Positions 36,495 through 45,632 are shown, counted from the first letter of the stretch. The stretch: 64,000 bases of DNA from Fundicoccus ignavus (GCF_009659375.1 NZ_WJQT01000003.1:124001-188000); one strand, 5' to 3'. Numbers and translations are program-made. The notes: generated from the sequence alone by a model not told the origin.

Positions 36495-37772
36495 ATGAAA
36501 ATTATGCATGTTGCTGACTTGCATTTAGATAGTCCGTTCAAAGGAATGATGAAACAAAGTAAGGCGATTCATAAGCAATTAATCCAGGCGCCTTATCAAG
36601 CTTTTGAGAGATGTGTATCAATCGCTATTAACCAAGAAGTTGATTTCATTGTAATAGTAGGCGATGTTTATAACGCCGAAAAGCAAACGATTTATGCTCA
36701 AAACTTCTTTATGAACCAATTGACTCGTTTGAACAAAGCAGGTATTCCTGTAGTGTTAAATCATGGTAATCATGATTATCTGAGACCAGATAAGAAATCA
36801 CCGATTTACCCCGATAATGTGTATGCCTTTCTTTCTGAAGATGTAGAACAATTTGATTTAACATCAAAGAATCAAGAGACTGTGCGTTTTTATGGCTTTA
36901 GTTATCTACAAAAATGGATTAAGGAAAGAAAATCGCAAGAGTTTCCTCTAAATCCCAGAGAAACCGACTACACAATTGGATTATTACATGGCGCTTTAGC
37001 TGATGGACAAGCCAAAGATGCGGGTAATTATGCGCCGTTTACAGTACAAGAATTAGTAAGCAAGCAATACGATTATTGGGCTTTAGGCCATATTCATCAA
37101 GCGGGCGTATTGAATTCAGTCCCTTTAATTCAATATTCAGGAACTATCCAAGGTAGACATCGAAATGAGTTAGGTGATAAAGGGGCGTACATTGTTGAGC
37201 TAACAAAGAACTCACCGGCCAAAAATGAATTTATTTCATTAGCGCCGATATTGTGGCAAAGTGCTACAATTGAGTGTCAACAAGATTGGCAAGCGAATGA
37301 TATTGTTCAACAAATTGAACAAGTAATTGCTAACTATCGCAGTGAGGCGGAAGCATCTTCTCAGTCACAAATTTTGACAATTACACTATCAAACGGACAA
37401 AGATTAACTCAAGAACTACAAGAGCAAATCGAAAAAGGTGAACTTTCTTTTGCTTTTGAAACAAGTGGTGTTGAAGTAGATGTGCCTTTTGTGGCGGTGG
37501 CCAAACTTTATTTAACCCAGAATATGACATTAGATGCTTTTCAATATGATGAAAATCTTAACCAAAGTTTTCATGCAGCCAGTCAGCGCCTAATTGAAGG
37601 GAATGCTTATGATGATATCATGAAAGACCTTTTTCAACATAGTATTATTCAGAATTGGTTACCAGAGTTTAAGGATGATGAAGAACTCAAGCATTCAATT
37701 ATTGAGTCAGCTCAACAATTAATGATTCAAACAATTGGCTTTGATATCAAGGAGGTAACCCATGAAGATTAA
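36495..37772 (+). CDS. yhaO: YhaO/SbcD-like DNA repair metallophosphoesterase
   Basis: 425 residues. Metallophosphoesterase motifs appear in order: VADLHLDSPF, VGDVYN, NHGNHDYL, LLHGAL and LGHIHQ, as in SbcD/Mre11 nucleases. A C-terminal region of about 150 residues should contact the ATPase YhaN. GGAG lies 12 bases before the ATG; the upstream GTG at 36486 is only three bases from it. It overlaps yhaN by 11 bases, so the pair is probably made as a stoichiometric complex acting on DNA ends. Confidence 0.9.
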   Translation: MKIMHVADLHLDSPFKGMMKQSKAIHKQLIQAPYQAFERCVSIAINQEVDFIVIVGDVYNAEKQTIYAQNFFMNQLTRLNKAGIPVVLNHGNHDYLRPDKKSPIYPDNVYAFLSEDVEQFDLTSKNQETVRFYGFSYLQKWIKERKSQEFPLNPRETDYTIGLLHGALADGQAKDAGNYAPFTVQELVSKQYDYWALGHIHQAGVLNSVPLIQYSGTIQGRHRNELGDKGAYIVELTKNSPAKNEFISLAPILWQSATIECQQDWQANDIVQQIEQVIANYRSEAEASSQSQILTITLSNGQRLTQELQEQIEKGELSFAFETSGVEVDVPFVAVAKLYLTQNMTLDAFQYDENLNQSFHAASQRLIEGNAYDDIMKDLFQHSIIQNWLPEFKDDEELKHSIIESAQQLMIQTIGFDIKEVTHED

Positions 37773-40638
37773 AACATTAGATATTTATGGATATGGTAAA
37801 TGGGTTAACCAAAAATTTGATATTAGTGATGGCTTACAATTATTTTATGGACAGAATGAAGCTGGAAAATCGACATTACAATCGTTTATTAGAAGTATGT
37901 TGTTTGGTTTTCCAACTAAAAGACGACGTGTGAATCAGCTAAATCGTTATGAACCTAGGCACGGAGAAGTTTATGGTGGACGACTATTACTAACAGATAC
38001 TTCATTCGGAAGTATTTGGATTGAAAGAACGAACAAAATATTCACCGTTACTACAGAAGAAGGCGAACGTTTACCAGATAATACATTGGAAAAAGTATTA
38101 GGCGGCCTAGATGAAACACTATTTGATAATTTTTATGCATTCAATTTACAAAATTTACAAGAACTTTCTAATATTGATGCAGATAAAATAAGTGATTATT
38201 TCTTAAGTATTGGTGCACTTGGAAGCGATAAGTTTTTAGCTATTGCTAAAGAATATGAAAAGGAAACAGATGGCTTATATCGCAAACAAGCTCAAAATCG
38301 TCCATTAAATCATATGCTTTCTGAATTTGAATCACTTGCGGAAAATATTCAACGAATAGAAACGAATATGGCACGCTACGATTCTTTAATTGAGCAACAA
38401 GCTCATCAAGAAACAATCATTAGGAGTCTTAATCAAGAGATTAATCGTTTGGATCTTGAAATAAGAGAAAAAGATAAGTTAGTTGGAAGGTATGATATTT
38501 ACTTAAAAGATCGTGCTGCCAAAAGAGAATTGGAACAACTTGTTTATACAGAAATTCCAGAAAAAGGGATTGAGCTTCTTGAACTTAATCGTAAACGTAT
38601 TGAAGATAGTAATACTGCAATTATTCAAAATGAAGAACGTTTGCGCAATTTACAAGGTGAATTAGGAACCTTAACACGCTTGAATTGGGCTAATAATCAT
38701 GTAGATGAGCGTAGAAAATGGATTGTTGAAACTCAGAAAACTAAGGAAGCGCAAGCTAAATTTGAACAGACCGTTGAAAGAATTCAAGAACAAAATGAAA
38801 CGATGTTGCAATTGGCACGCCGCGGTCAATTCTATCCAGAAAAAGTATCGCAAGATTTAGAATACAATGAAAAAGTTGAAGAAGGCTTAGCAATCCAATC
38901 TCAACTTGATGATTTAGAAAAACACCAAGAAGCTGTAAAAGCAGAGCGAAAAGTTTATATAGATCAGCGAAAAGAACAACAAAACTTCAGTGCAATCGTG
39001 AGGCAGCAGGTTGCGAAACTAGAAAATCAGCGTTTAAACGAAGAAGCACAATTAATGCAATCAACTAGCTTAAATCATTATTTCTTAGGGTTTATATTCT
39101 TATTAGTTGGTATTGTTGTTGTGATGATTAATTTCTTTTCAAGTGAAGGCGGCCCATCCATTTATACTTGGCTTGGCTTAGCAATTGCAGTATTAGGTTT
39201 CCTTAGTATTACTTATATATTTATGGAACATCGTAAACACCATGCTGCATTTAAGAACAGCCCTATTATTGAGAAAATTACAGAACTACGTAAAAAAGAA
39301 GTTCAGTATCATGAACAAAGCAAAGCGTTAGGAACAGAGATTAATGAAAGAGAATCAGCATTAGAGGCTATTACAGCTGAAATTGAGAATGTACTAACTC
39401 AACAAAAGCGTTGGTTAGTTGCAATTGGTTTTTATCCAACTGCCGATCCTGAAATTATATTAAAAACTAATCCAGTCAAACAATATTTCGAAGCCAAAAC
39501 CCAACGAGCTCATTTTGAAGCAGAGCGTGAAGCATTGAATGAAAAGATATCTAAATGGCGTTCAGAAATTCAGCCATTACTTGAAAGATTTCCGCTTGTT
39601 GATGATAGTACCCGTTCGTTGATTCGTCATGTTGAAGAAGTTGAGGTAGCACTTGCTCGTTCACAAGAACGTGGAAAGGCTATTCAAGAAAGAATGGAAC
39701 AATCACGCGAACTCATTGAGAAGAATAAAGTTCTAATCAAAGAGAGCGAGGCCATTATTAGTAAGTTATTTAAGGAAACTGATAGTGAAAATGAATTGGT
39801 TTTCCGTCATAAAGTATCGACTAATCGACTGATTGAAGATTTGCAAGAAAAACGTACACTGTATAAAGATCAAATGCAAGGTTTCGAAGAAGCGTTAGCT
39901 GAAGTTGAAACTAAACAAGCACTACAGGAAGAGTTTCAAAGTTTAGAACAAGAACTAATTTTAACAAAAGAAAGATTGACACCACATCATAATGAACGTG
40001 CAAACTTGATTGTTGAAATCAACTTACTTGAACAAGACGGAACTTATCAAGAGCAAGTTCAATTAATGGAGAGTAAAAAAGAAGAACTACGCGAATCGAT
40101 CTATGAGTGGGGACGCAAACGTGTGGCAATGGAATTGATTTATCAGACATTAAGACACGGTATGGATAATCCGGTTCCCGAAATGAATCAACAAGCCGAT
40201 GAAATATTCTCAACATTAACTTATGGACGTTATACTCAAATTAAGTTAAATAAAACTGGTCTAAAAGTTAAACAATTTAGTGATATCTTATTTGAACCAC
40301 ATGAATTATCTCAAGGTACATTGGAGCAACTTTATGTAGCGTTAAGATTGGCTTTCGTTGAAAATGCCTTAAAAATGATTAATATGCCGATTCTAATTGA
40401 TGATGCATTTGTAAACTTTGATGAGATTCGTAAAACTAGTATGTACCAAGTACTAGAGAGGTTCTCAGAAAAACATCAAGTGTTGTTCTTTACCTTCGAC
40501 TTACAAGCTAAAGAATCTTTTGCAGAACAACAGAGAATTGATTTAGATGAAATTGATCACACGGTAGAGAATATAGAAAATTCTAATGAAAAAGACAGTG
40601 AAGAGTCTGAAAAACTTCAAATAGAATTGGAAGATTAA
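37762..40638 (+). CDS. yhaN: YhaN, SbcC/Rad50-like AAA ATPase with membrane hairpin
   Basis: 958 residues. The Walker A is GQNEAGKST near residue 35. ABC-like signature and Walker B elements lie at the end (LSQGTLEQLYVALRLA, MPILIDDAFVNFD). Long coiled coils fill the middle, interrupted near residues 435-485 by two hydrophobic segments (FLGFIFLLVGIVVVMI and LGLAIAVLGFLSITYIF). This membrane hairpin, in place of the zinc hook of Rad50, is typical of the YhaN family and suggests membrane association. Partner: YhaO. Confidence 0.9.
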   Translation: MKIKTLDIYGYGKWVNQKFDISDGLQLFYGQNEAGKSTLQSFIRSMLFGFPTKRRRVNQLNRYEPRHGEVYGGRLLLTDTSFGSIWIERTNKIFTVTTEEGERLPDNTLEKVLGGLDETLFDNFYAFNLQNLQELSNIDADKISDYFLSIGALGSDKFLAIAKEYEKETDGLYRKQAQNRPLNHMLSEFESLAENIQRIETNMARYDSLIEQQAHQETIIRSLNQEINRLDLEIREKDKLVGRYDIYLKDRAAKRELEQLVYTEIPEKGIELLELNRKRIEDSNTAIIQNEERLRNLQGELGTLTRLNWANNHVDERRKWIVETQKTKEAQAKFEQTVERIQEQNETMLQLARRGQFYPEKVSQDLEYNEKVEEGLAIQSQLDDLEKHQEAVKAERKVYIDQRKEQQNFSAIVRQQVAKLENQRLNEEAQLMQSTSLNHYFLGFIFLLVGIVVVMINFFSSEGGPSIYTWLGLAIAVLGFLSITYIFMEHRKHHAAFKNSPIIEKITELRKKEVQYHEQSKALGTEINERESALEAITAEIENVLTQQKRWLVAIGFYPTADPEIILKTNPVKQYFEAKTQRAHFEAEREALNEKISKWRSEIQPLLERFPLVDDSTRSLIRHVEEVEVALARSQERGKAIQERMEQSRELIEKNKVLIKESEAIISKLFKETDSENELVFRHKVSTNRLIEDLQEKRTLYKDQMQGFEEALAEVETKQALQEEFQSLEQELILTKERLTPHHNERANLIVEINLLEQDGTYQEQVQLMESKKEELRESIYEWGRKRVAMELIYQTLRHGMDNPVPEMNQQADEIFSTLTYGRYTQIKLNKTGLKVKQFSDILFEPHELSQGTLEQLYVALRLAFVENALKMINMPILIDDAFVNFDEIRKTSMYQVLERFSEKHQVLFFTFDLQAKESFAEQQRIDLDEIDHTVENIENSNEKDSEESEKLQIELED

Positions 40639-40649
40639 GGAGGAGAGAG

Positions 40650-41594
40650 ATGACACAATTATATGATTTACAGAATGGCGAAGAATTTAGTTTGTTTGTT
40701 CTAATTAAATCAGCGGATGTTAGAATTGCTAGAAATGGCAAACCATTTATCGCATTCAGTTTTCAAGATCGTTCCGGCTCAATGGATGGAATGTATTGGT
40801 CTGCAACTGATGAAGAGATTGCTCGTTATCAAGCTGGACATGTCGCTTTCTTAAGAGGTGAAAGAGATACTTATCAAGGATCACCACAAGTCAAAATCAA
40901 AGCTTTACGTTTGGCTGAAGAGGGAGAACCAAACGATCCGACTTTATATGTAGAGAGAATCTCTTTGAAAAAAGATGATATAGATGCTGAGTTAAAAGAA
41001 GCGTTATTTTTAATTCTAGAACCAAACATCGCAAGAATCGTCCGCAAAATATTACATCAGGTTGATGAAGATTTTTATACGTATCCAGCAGCTAAACGTC
41101 ATCATCATGCGTTAGCAGGAGGTTTAAGTTTTCACACAATTAGTATGTTAAGAATTGCGCGCTCAATGCTGAAAATTTATCCACAATTAAACGCAAGTTT
41201 ATTAATAGGAGGAATTATTCTTCATGATATTGGCAAAACGATTGAGTTAAGTGGACCAATTTCGACTGAATATACTTTAAAAGGTAAATTGATGGGGCAT
41301 ATCGTGATTATGAGTGAAATGATTGATCGTGCATGTGTAGAAATTGGCATTAATCCTGATAATGAAGCGGTAGTATTATTGAAACATGTCATTTTAGCTC
41401 ATCATGGTAAACAGGAGTATGGAAGTCCGGTCTTACCTCAAGTTTTAGAAGCTGAAGTTATTCATCAAATTGATAATATGGACGCAACAATCAATATGAT
41501 GACGACCGCTTTAGATAAAGTCGAAAAAGGAAATTTCAGTGAGCCGATCTATGCTTTAGAGCGTAGACAGATATTTAAACCTGATTTTAAATAG
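40650..41594 (+). CDS. yhaM: 3'-5' exoribonuclease YhaM
   Basis: 314 residues: an N-terminal OB fold (GKPFIAFSFQDRSGSMDGMYW) and a C-terminal HD domain with HHHALAGGLSFHT and ILHDIGKTIEL, giving the metal-binding histidines and aspartates. YhaM trims RNA 3' ends in Bacillus and streptococci. It follows yhaN by 11 bases with AAGGAGGAGAG before the ATG, keeping the conserved yhaO-yhaN-yhaM order. Confidence 0.93.
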   Translation: MTQLYDLQNGEEFSLFVLIKSADVRIARNGKPFIAFSFQDRSGSMDGMYWSATDEEIARYQAGHVAFLRGERDTYQGSPQVKIKALRLAEEGEPNDPTLYVERISLKKDDIDAELKEALFLILEPNIARIVRKILHQVDEDFYTYPAAKRHHHALAGGLSFHTISMLRIARSMLKIYPQLNASLLIGGIILHDIGKTIELSGPISTEYTLKGKLMGHIVIMSEMIDRACVEIGINPDNEAVVLLKHVILAHHGKQEYGSPVLPQVLEAEVIHQIDNMDATINMMTTALDKVEKGNFSEPIYALERRQIFKPDFK

Positions 41595-41610
41595 GAACTG
41601 GAGTGAGAAT

Positions 41611-42195
41611 ATGTCAGAACAAAATCATCATCATGACCATGAACATCACCATCACCACGAACATTGCGGTTGTGGTCATGACCACCATCATGATCATTCG
41701 TCAAGCTTAGACGATCTATCAGTTAAACAGGGGTTAACGATTGAATTTTTTGGCACTTTTAATGCCAGTCCAGACTTACTGTGGAAAATGCTGACAGAAA
41801 ATAGCCAGTTAAAACGATGGTATCCTGGTTTGGAATTTAAACAATTAAAACCCGGAGGTTCTTTATTAGTTAAGCACAATAATGGTGAGTTAGAGGAAAT
41901 GATGGTTCTTGATGTAGAACCTTCGAATTATTTGTCTTTTGCTTGGGGAATGAATACTATTTCTCTTGAATTAAATCCATCCGAAAAAATCGATCAAACG
42001 GATTTAATTTTTACCAAGTGGTTAGCTGATGTTGAAGAAAAAAGTGCAGAAGAAGTAACCAACTGGATGGTGCATTTGCATTCATTAGCAAACCTTTTGG
42101 AAGAAAAAGCAATTGTGTCTTATGAAGAAAAGTATCAAGAATTATATCCACAAGTAGTGGAGATGATCAATCAACAAAACGAATTTGAATTTTAA
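41611..42195 (+). CDS. SRPBCC/AHSA1-like protein with His-rich metal-binding N-terminus
   Basis: 194 residues. Positions 6-30 hold about 15 histidines with Asp/Glu and a CGCGH element, a probable zinc, nickel or copper-binding tail. From about residue 44 a START-like fold of the AHSA1/SRPBCC type follows (IEFFGTFNASPDLLWKML, LKRWYPGLEFKQLKPGG, NWMVHLHSLANLLEE). Such domains bind hydrophobic ligands or aid Hsp90. The combination is unusual. It is the last gene of the yha unit, 16 bases after yhaM. Confidence 0.8.
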   Translation: MSEQNHHHDHEHHHHHEHCGCGHDHHHDHSSSLDDLSVKQGLTIEFFGTFNASPDLLWKMLTENSQLKRWYPGLEFKQLKPGGSLLVKHNNGELEEMMVLDVEPSNYLSFAWGMNTISLELNPSEKIDQTDLIFTKWLADVEEKSAEEVTNWMVHLHSLANLLEEKAIVSYEEKYQELYPQVVEMINQQNEFEF

Positions 42196-42197
42196 AT

Positions 42198-42248
42198 AAA
42201 ACCATCTTTAAAGCATTTTAAATTAATTGCTTTAAAGATGGTTTTTAA
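42198..42248 (+). terminator. Terminator after the yha operon
   Basis: AAAACCATCTTTAAAGCA pairs perfectly with TGCTTTAAAGATGGTTTT, an 18-bp stem. Confidence 0.88.
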
Positions 42249-42249
42249 T

Positions 42250-42550
42250 TGTATATTGAATTATAAATATTATGTTTTTATCAAGTATTGTGCTTCGATC
42301 AGGATTGTTTACCAAGGCGGTGGTCGCTTTCAAAGTCGAAAAGCAAGTTCGGCTTTGAAAGCTCAATCGGCTGGGCTCTGTCTACTTCGCTTGGCTCATA
42401 GTCAGAGCAGCTGTGCCGATTGCCCTTTATAGCGCTTTGGAAAACAAGTCGCTGAGCTACGGTTAGAATTCCAACAAAATTAAAGTGATAGAATCAAATT
42501 AAAACCATGAAACTTAATTTAAAGTCCTCGGAGTAGCTCGAGGATGGGAT
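42250..42550 (+). repeat. Dispersed intergenic repeat, full copy C
   Basis: It begins at the end of the terminator. Core blocks CCAAGGCGGTGGTCGCTTT, CTCAATCGGCTGGGCTCTG, TCTACTTCGCTTGGCTCA and GTCAGAGCAGCTGTGCCGAT match A and B at many positions. GCTTTCAAAG here pairs with CTTTGAAAGC, forming a hairpin absent in the other copies. The end CCTCGgagtagctCGAGG keeps the terminal hairpin in the usual place, but the following T-run is lost. Confidence 0.82.
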
Positions 42551-42601
42551 TATAAGTTTGAGTTAGAGATACTACGGAAAAGATTAGGTCTTTCCAAAAA
42601 A

Positions 42602-42642
42602 TAAAAAAGAGAAGTACCATTAAAGTACTCCTCTTAAATATA
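42602..42642 (-). terminator. prsA terminator
   Basis: Read on the minus strand, AAGAGGAGTAC pairs with GTACTTCTCTT, followed by TTTTATTTTTT. Confidence 0.78.
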
Positions 42643-42646
42643 GTTA

Positions 42647-43663
42647 TTATTCTGCGTCTTCAGTAGTTTCTTCTGTTACTTCCTCTGAAGATTCTTCAGT
42701 AGTTTCTTCTGTTGTAGTTTCTTCTGTTGTAGCTTCCTCTGTTGCAGCTTCTTCTACAGGTTGATTCGCTAAATCAATTAAATCTTGAATTGCTAATTTT
42801 AAGTCTTCATCGTTAATTTGTACGTCAGCAGACTCAAGTAATTTTCCAATTACAGTATAAGAGAAATTAGAGTCAGCTAATTTACTTTCAATGTATAGGT
42901 TTGTTACTTCTTCTTTAATGTCCGCTAAAGGAGCTTTTTCTCCGTTATCAAGTGTTTTAATTACATGATAACCATATTGAGATTGAACTGGTGTTTGTGT
43001 AACTTCACCATTAGCCTGTGCCTTAACTGCTTCTTCAAATTCAGTAACCATTTGACCAGTAGTGAATGGACTTAGTAATCCACCGTTAGATGCAGAAGAA
43101 TCAAGTGATAATTCTTGAGCGACAGCATCAAACTCTTCACCACCATTAATTCTTTCGATTGCTGCTAGGGCTTCCTCTTCAGTTTCAACTAAGATATGTT
43201 GAGCCTCCATGGTTGGTGAATACTCATTGTCATAATATGTTTGGATTGCTTCATCTGATGTATCAACTTCGCGAGAAACAACTTCTTCTAACATTAAACT
43301 AACGTAGATTTGGTGTGTGAATTCTTCAATTGATCCTAAAGATTGGTAAGCAAGTAATTGAGTGAAGACTTCTTCACCACCTGATTGTTCCACTTGTAGG
43401 GCAACTTCTTCTTCAGCAGCAGCTAAATTAGCAGCTGAATCTTCTACTGATTGCTCTAAGACTGATTCTAAAATTAAAGTACGTAAGGTAGAATTACCGT
43501 AATAAGCTTTCATTTCTTGATAAAAGTCTTCTTTAGTAATTTGTTTTTCACCTATTGTTGCGATTATGTCGTCTTGGGCAAGAACAGCGGTTTGAATAGG
43601 TGTTGCAAATAAAATTGTTAATGCAGCTGCGCTTGTCGCAACTCTTAATAATGCTTTTTTCAT
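42647..43663 (-). CDS. prsA: PrsA-like peptidyl-prolyl isomerase without a lipobox
   Basis: 338 residues. A signal peptide (KKALLRVATSAAALTILFA) ends in TAVLAQDD, a type I cleavage site; there is no cysteine in the protein, so no lipid anchor, unlike typical PrsA. The central parvulin domain (MEAQHILVETEEEA, LSLDSSASNGGLL, VQSQYGYHVIK) folds exported proteins. The C-terminus is a Thr/Glu-rich acidic tail of about 40 residues. The ATG at 43663 has AGGAG about 12 bases upstream. The yha-prsA-ytxH-hit neighbourhood is as in Bacillus. Confidence 0.9.
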   Translation of the reverse strand: MKKALLRVATSAAALTILFATPIQTAVLAQDDIIATIGEKQITKEDFYQEMKAYYGNSTLRTLILESVLEQSVEDSAANLAAAEEEVALQVEQSGGEEVFTQLLAYQSLGSIEEFTHQIYVSLMLEEVVSREVDTSDEAIQTYYDNEYSPTMEAQHILVETEEEALAAIERINGGEEFDAVAQELSLDSSASNGGLLSPFTTGQMVTEFEEAVKAQANGEVTQTPVQSQYGYHVIKTLDNGEKAPLADIKEEVTNLYIESKLADSNFSYTVIGKLLESADVQINDEDLKLAIQDLIDLANQPVEEAATEEATTEETTTEETTEESSEEVTEETTEDAE

Positions 43664-43791
43664 ATGGATGATCCATCTCCTAAAAATATAATTTAACACT
43701 TCTATTAAATGAAGTAGTTTTGTTGCTTAATCAATACTATAACATAATGAACCTTAACTGAAGCTTAAAATTTCAATTAAGCACATAAAAA

Positions 43792-44130
43792 TCAAATGTG
43801 TGAATTTTTCTCTAAGTTTTTAACTAATAAATCTGATTTATCCATTACTCTACGAATTCTTGGTTGAGTTTCTTCATTAAAATGTTGAAGCGTTGTTTGG
43901 ATTTCCTCATTAATAATCTTAGAACTTTTGATGCTCTCTTGTTGTAAACGTTGAATTGCCACTTTAAGATTATCTACTTTAAATCTGAGGTCATTAACGT
44001 CATCAGTTGTTTGAGTAATATAATCTTTAAGCATCTCACGTGTTTCTTTTCCGGGACGAGGGGCATTCATTAAACCAGCTAAACCTCCGAAAAATGCTCC
44101 CCAGAGTAAACCGCTTTTAAAGCTTGACAT
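43792..44130 (-). CDS. YtxH-like membrane-anchored protein
   Basis: 112 residues. One short N-terminal hydrophobic segment (SGLLWGAFFGGLAGLMNAP) and the following RPGKETRE are the YtxH-domain pattern; the rest is a charged helical region, probably a coiled coil in the cytoplasm. Function is unknown. AAGGAAG precedes the ATG. It lies between hit and prsA, the position of yhaH in Bacillus. Confidence 0.82.
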   Translation of the reverse strand: MSSFKSGLLWGAFFGGLAGLMNAPRPGKETREMLKDYITQTTDDVNDLRFKVDNLKVAIQRLQQESIKSSKIINEEIQTTLQHFNEETQPRIRRVMDKSDLLVKNLEKNSHI

Positions 44131-44162
44131 AAATATCTTCCTTTCTATACTAGAAACAAAAT

Positions 44163-44582
44163 TTAGATATTTTGAGAAATTTTGTTTGCTCTGTCAGCAT
44201 ATTCTTCTTGAGAGTATGATGTTTGATTATTCTCAAAGTTTATTGCAAAATTATCTTGTTCAAAGCGTGGTATCAAGTGAACATGTGAATGGAATACTGA
44301 TTGATAAGCAAATTCACGATTGTTATTCACAATATTCATTCCTTTTATTTCAGGAAAGGCCTTTTCTATTGCGCGTGCAATTTTAGGTACTCGAGCAAAT
44401 AAATCTGCTGCTGTCGATTCATCCATAACAAATACATCTTGCACATGTTCTTTAGGAATTACTAAGGTGTGTCCTGGTGTTGTCTGAGACATATCTAGAA
44501 AAGCTAAAACTTTTTCATCTTCATATACCTTAGCGCTTGGGATTTCATTATTAATAATTTTACAGAAAATACAATTTGTCAT
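44163..44582 (-). CDS. hit: HIT family hydrolase (Hit-like)
   Basis: 139 residues with the zinc-type N-terminus NCIFCKIINNEIPSAKVY and the histidine triad HSHVHLIPR. It hydrolyses nucleoside phosphoramidates or dinucleotides in the cytoplasm. Start choice: AAAGGAG lies eight bases before the ATG at 44582; the ATG at 44588 is too close to it. Confidence 0.93.
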   Translation of the reverse strand: MTNCIFCKIINNEIPSAKVYEDEKVLAFLDMSQTTPGHTLVIPKEHVQDVFVMDESTAADLFARVPKIARAIEKAFPEIKGMNIVNNNREFAYQSVFHSHVHLIPRFEQDNFAINFENNQTSYSQEEYADRANKISQNI

Positions 44583-44816
44583 AATCATAGCTCCTTTATA
44601 AAACGCAAAAATAGTTAGCGTATAATTTTCATTTCTATGATAGAATAACATATTAGAGAGTGAACATAAACGAAAGAACCGTTCAAGTTAACAAGACGAT
44701 ATGAAATCTTCATAAAAAAAACATATTTTATTCATAAACTTCAAAAATAGTGCGTATAATTTCAAAATTATTTCCACTAAAACTCACTTAAGTCGAGAAA
44801 AGAATATGCTATAATA

Positions 44817-44825
44817 TGTTTGAAC
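44817..44825 (+). promoter_or_regulatory. Extended -10 promoter for the secreted protein next to the EET genes
   Basis: TGCTATAAT is a TGn-extended -10 box 56 bases before the TTG start. Confidence 0.45.
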
Positions 44826-44880
44826 AGAAGGTAATCGTATAGAATTTATACTTATTACTTAGAAAGGGAGGGAACAATTT

Positions 44881-45588
44881 TTGACTGAAATACTAACTTC
44901 TAATAAGTTAATTAAAATATCAAAAGTTGGACTAATGTTACTAACGTGTGTGTTAGTTACAAGCTGGCAACCAGAAATAATCTTTGCGAATGAATCTAAC
45001 TCGACTGAAACTGAACAGGTGGTTAATAAAAATGTATCCTTTAGTGAAGTCGTTCCATATTCACAATTTTTAAATTATCAATATCTAGGTGATGGAAGTG
45101 AATTCTCATCTCAAGATATTATCATGGAATATACTCCAGACGCGAATGGAATCTTTCAAGTAGCAGCCTTTACAGAAGCCAAAGCTGTAGCATATGTTTA
45201 TCAAATTAGAAGTTCTGGATTATATGAATTAGCTTTTTATGATAACTATAATGTCGTTCAGGATTTAAGATACTCGGAACTTGCGAACGATGGGAATGAA
45301 TCCTTAATTTTATCGAGTGATTTAAGTGTGGGATCTTCATTTTATTCCGGCTATCAAAATGAAAAAATAAGAACTGTAGTTGATGTGATTGATTATTATG
45401 TATCAGGGAATACTCCTTATGAAAATGTAGTAATTGTTTCTGAATCACAACACGTTAATGGTCAAGCCATTCAATTGAATTATTATATAGCACCTAATTA
45501 CGGCATTGTTTCTGTAGAACGAACATATGGTGATGGTAGTGTTGCTAGAATTTTAGAATTAGTTGATACACAAGGTTTCCTTAATTAA
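44881..45588 (+). CDS. Secreted protein of unknown function next to the EET locus
   Basis: 235 residues. The N-terminus has a basic stretch and a hydrophobic core (VGLMLLTCVLVTSW) followed by EIIFANES, a likely type I signal peptidase site. The mature part (about 195 residues) is rich in Tyr, Val, Ser and Asn, with alternating beta-strand character (ASN, YVYQIRSSGLYELAFY, AIQLNYYIAPNYGIVSVERT). No family is recognised and there is no FMN-binding SGAT motif or cysteine in the mature part. The TTG start follows AAGGGAGGG. Whether it takes part in EET is open. Confidence 0.6.
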   Translation: MTEILTSNKLIKISKVGLMLLTCVLVTSWQPEIIFANESNSTETEQVVNKNVSFSEVVPYSQFLNYQYLGDGSEFSSQDIIMEYTPDANGIFQVAAFTEAKAVAYVYQIRSSGLYELAFYDNYNVVQDLRYSELANDGNESLILSSDLSVGSSFYSGYQNEKIRTVVDVIDYYVSGNTPYENVVIVSESQHVNGQAIQLNYYIAPNYGIVSVERTYGDGSVARILELVDTQGFLN

Positions 45589-45632
45589 TTAGTCATTGAT
45601 TGATTTTATTGGTCTCTCAGAAATAAATAAAT

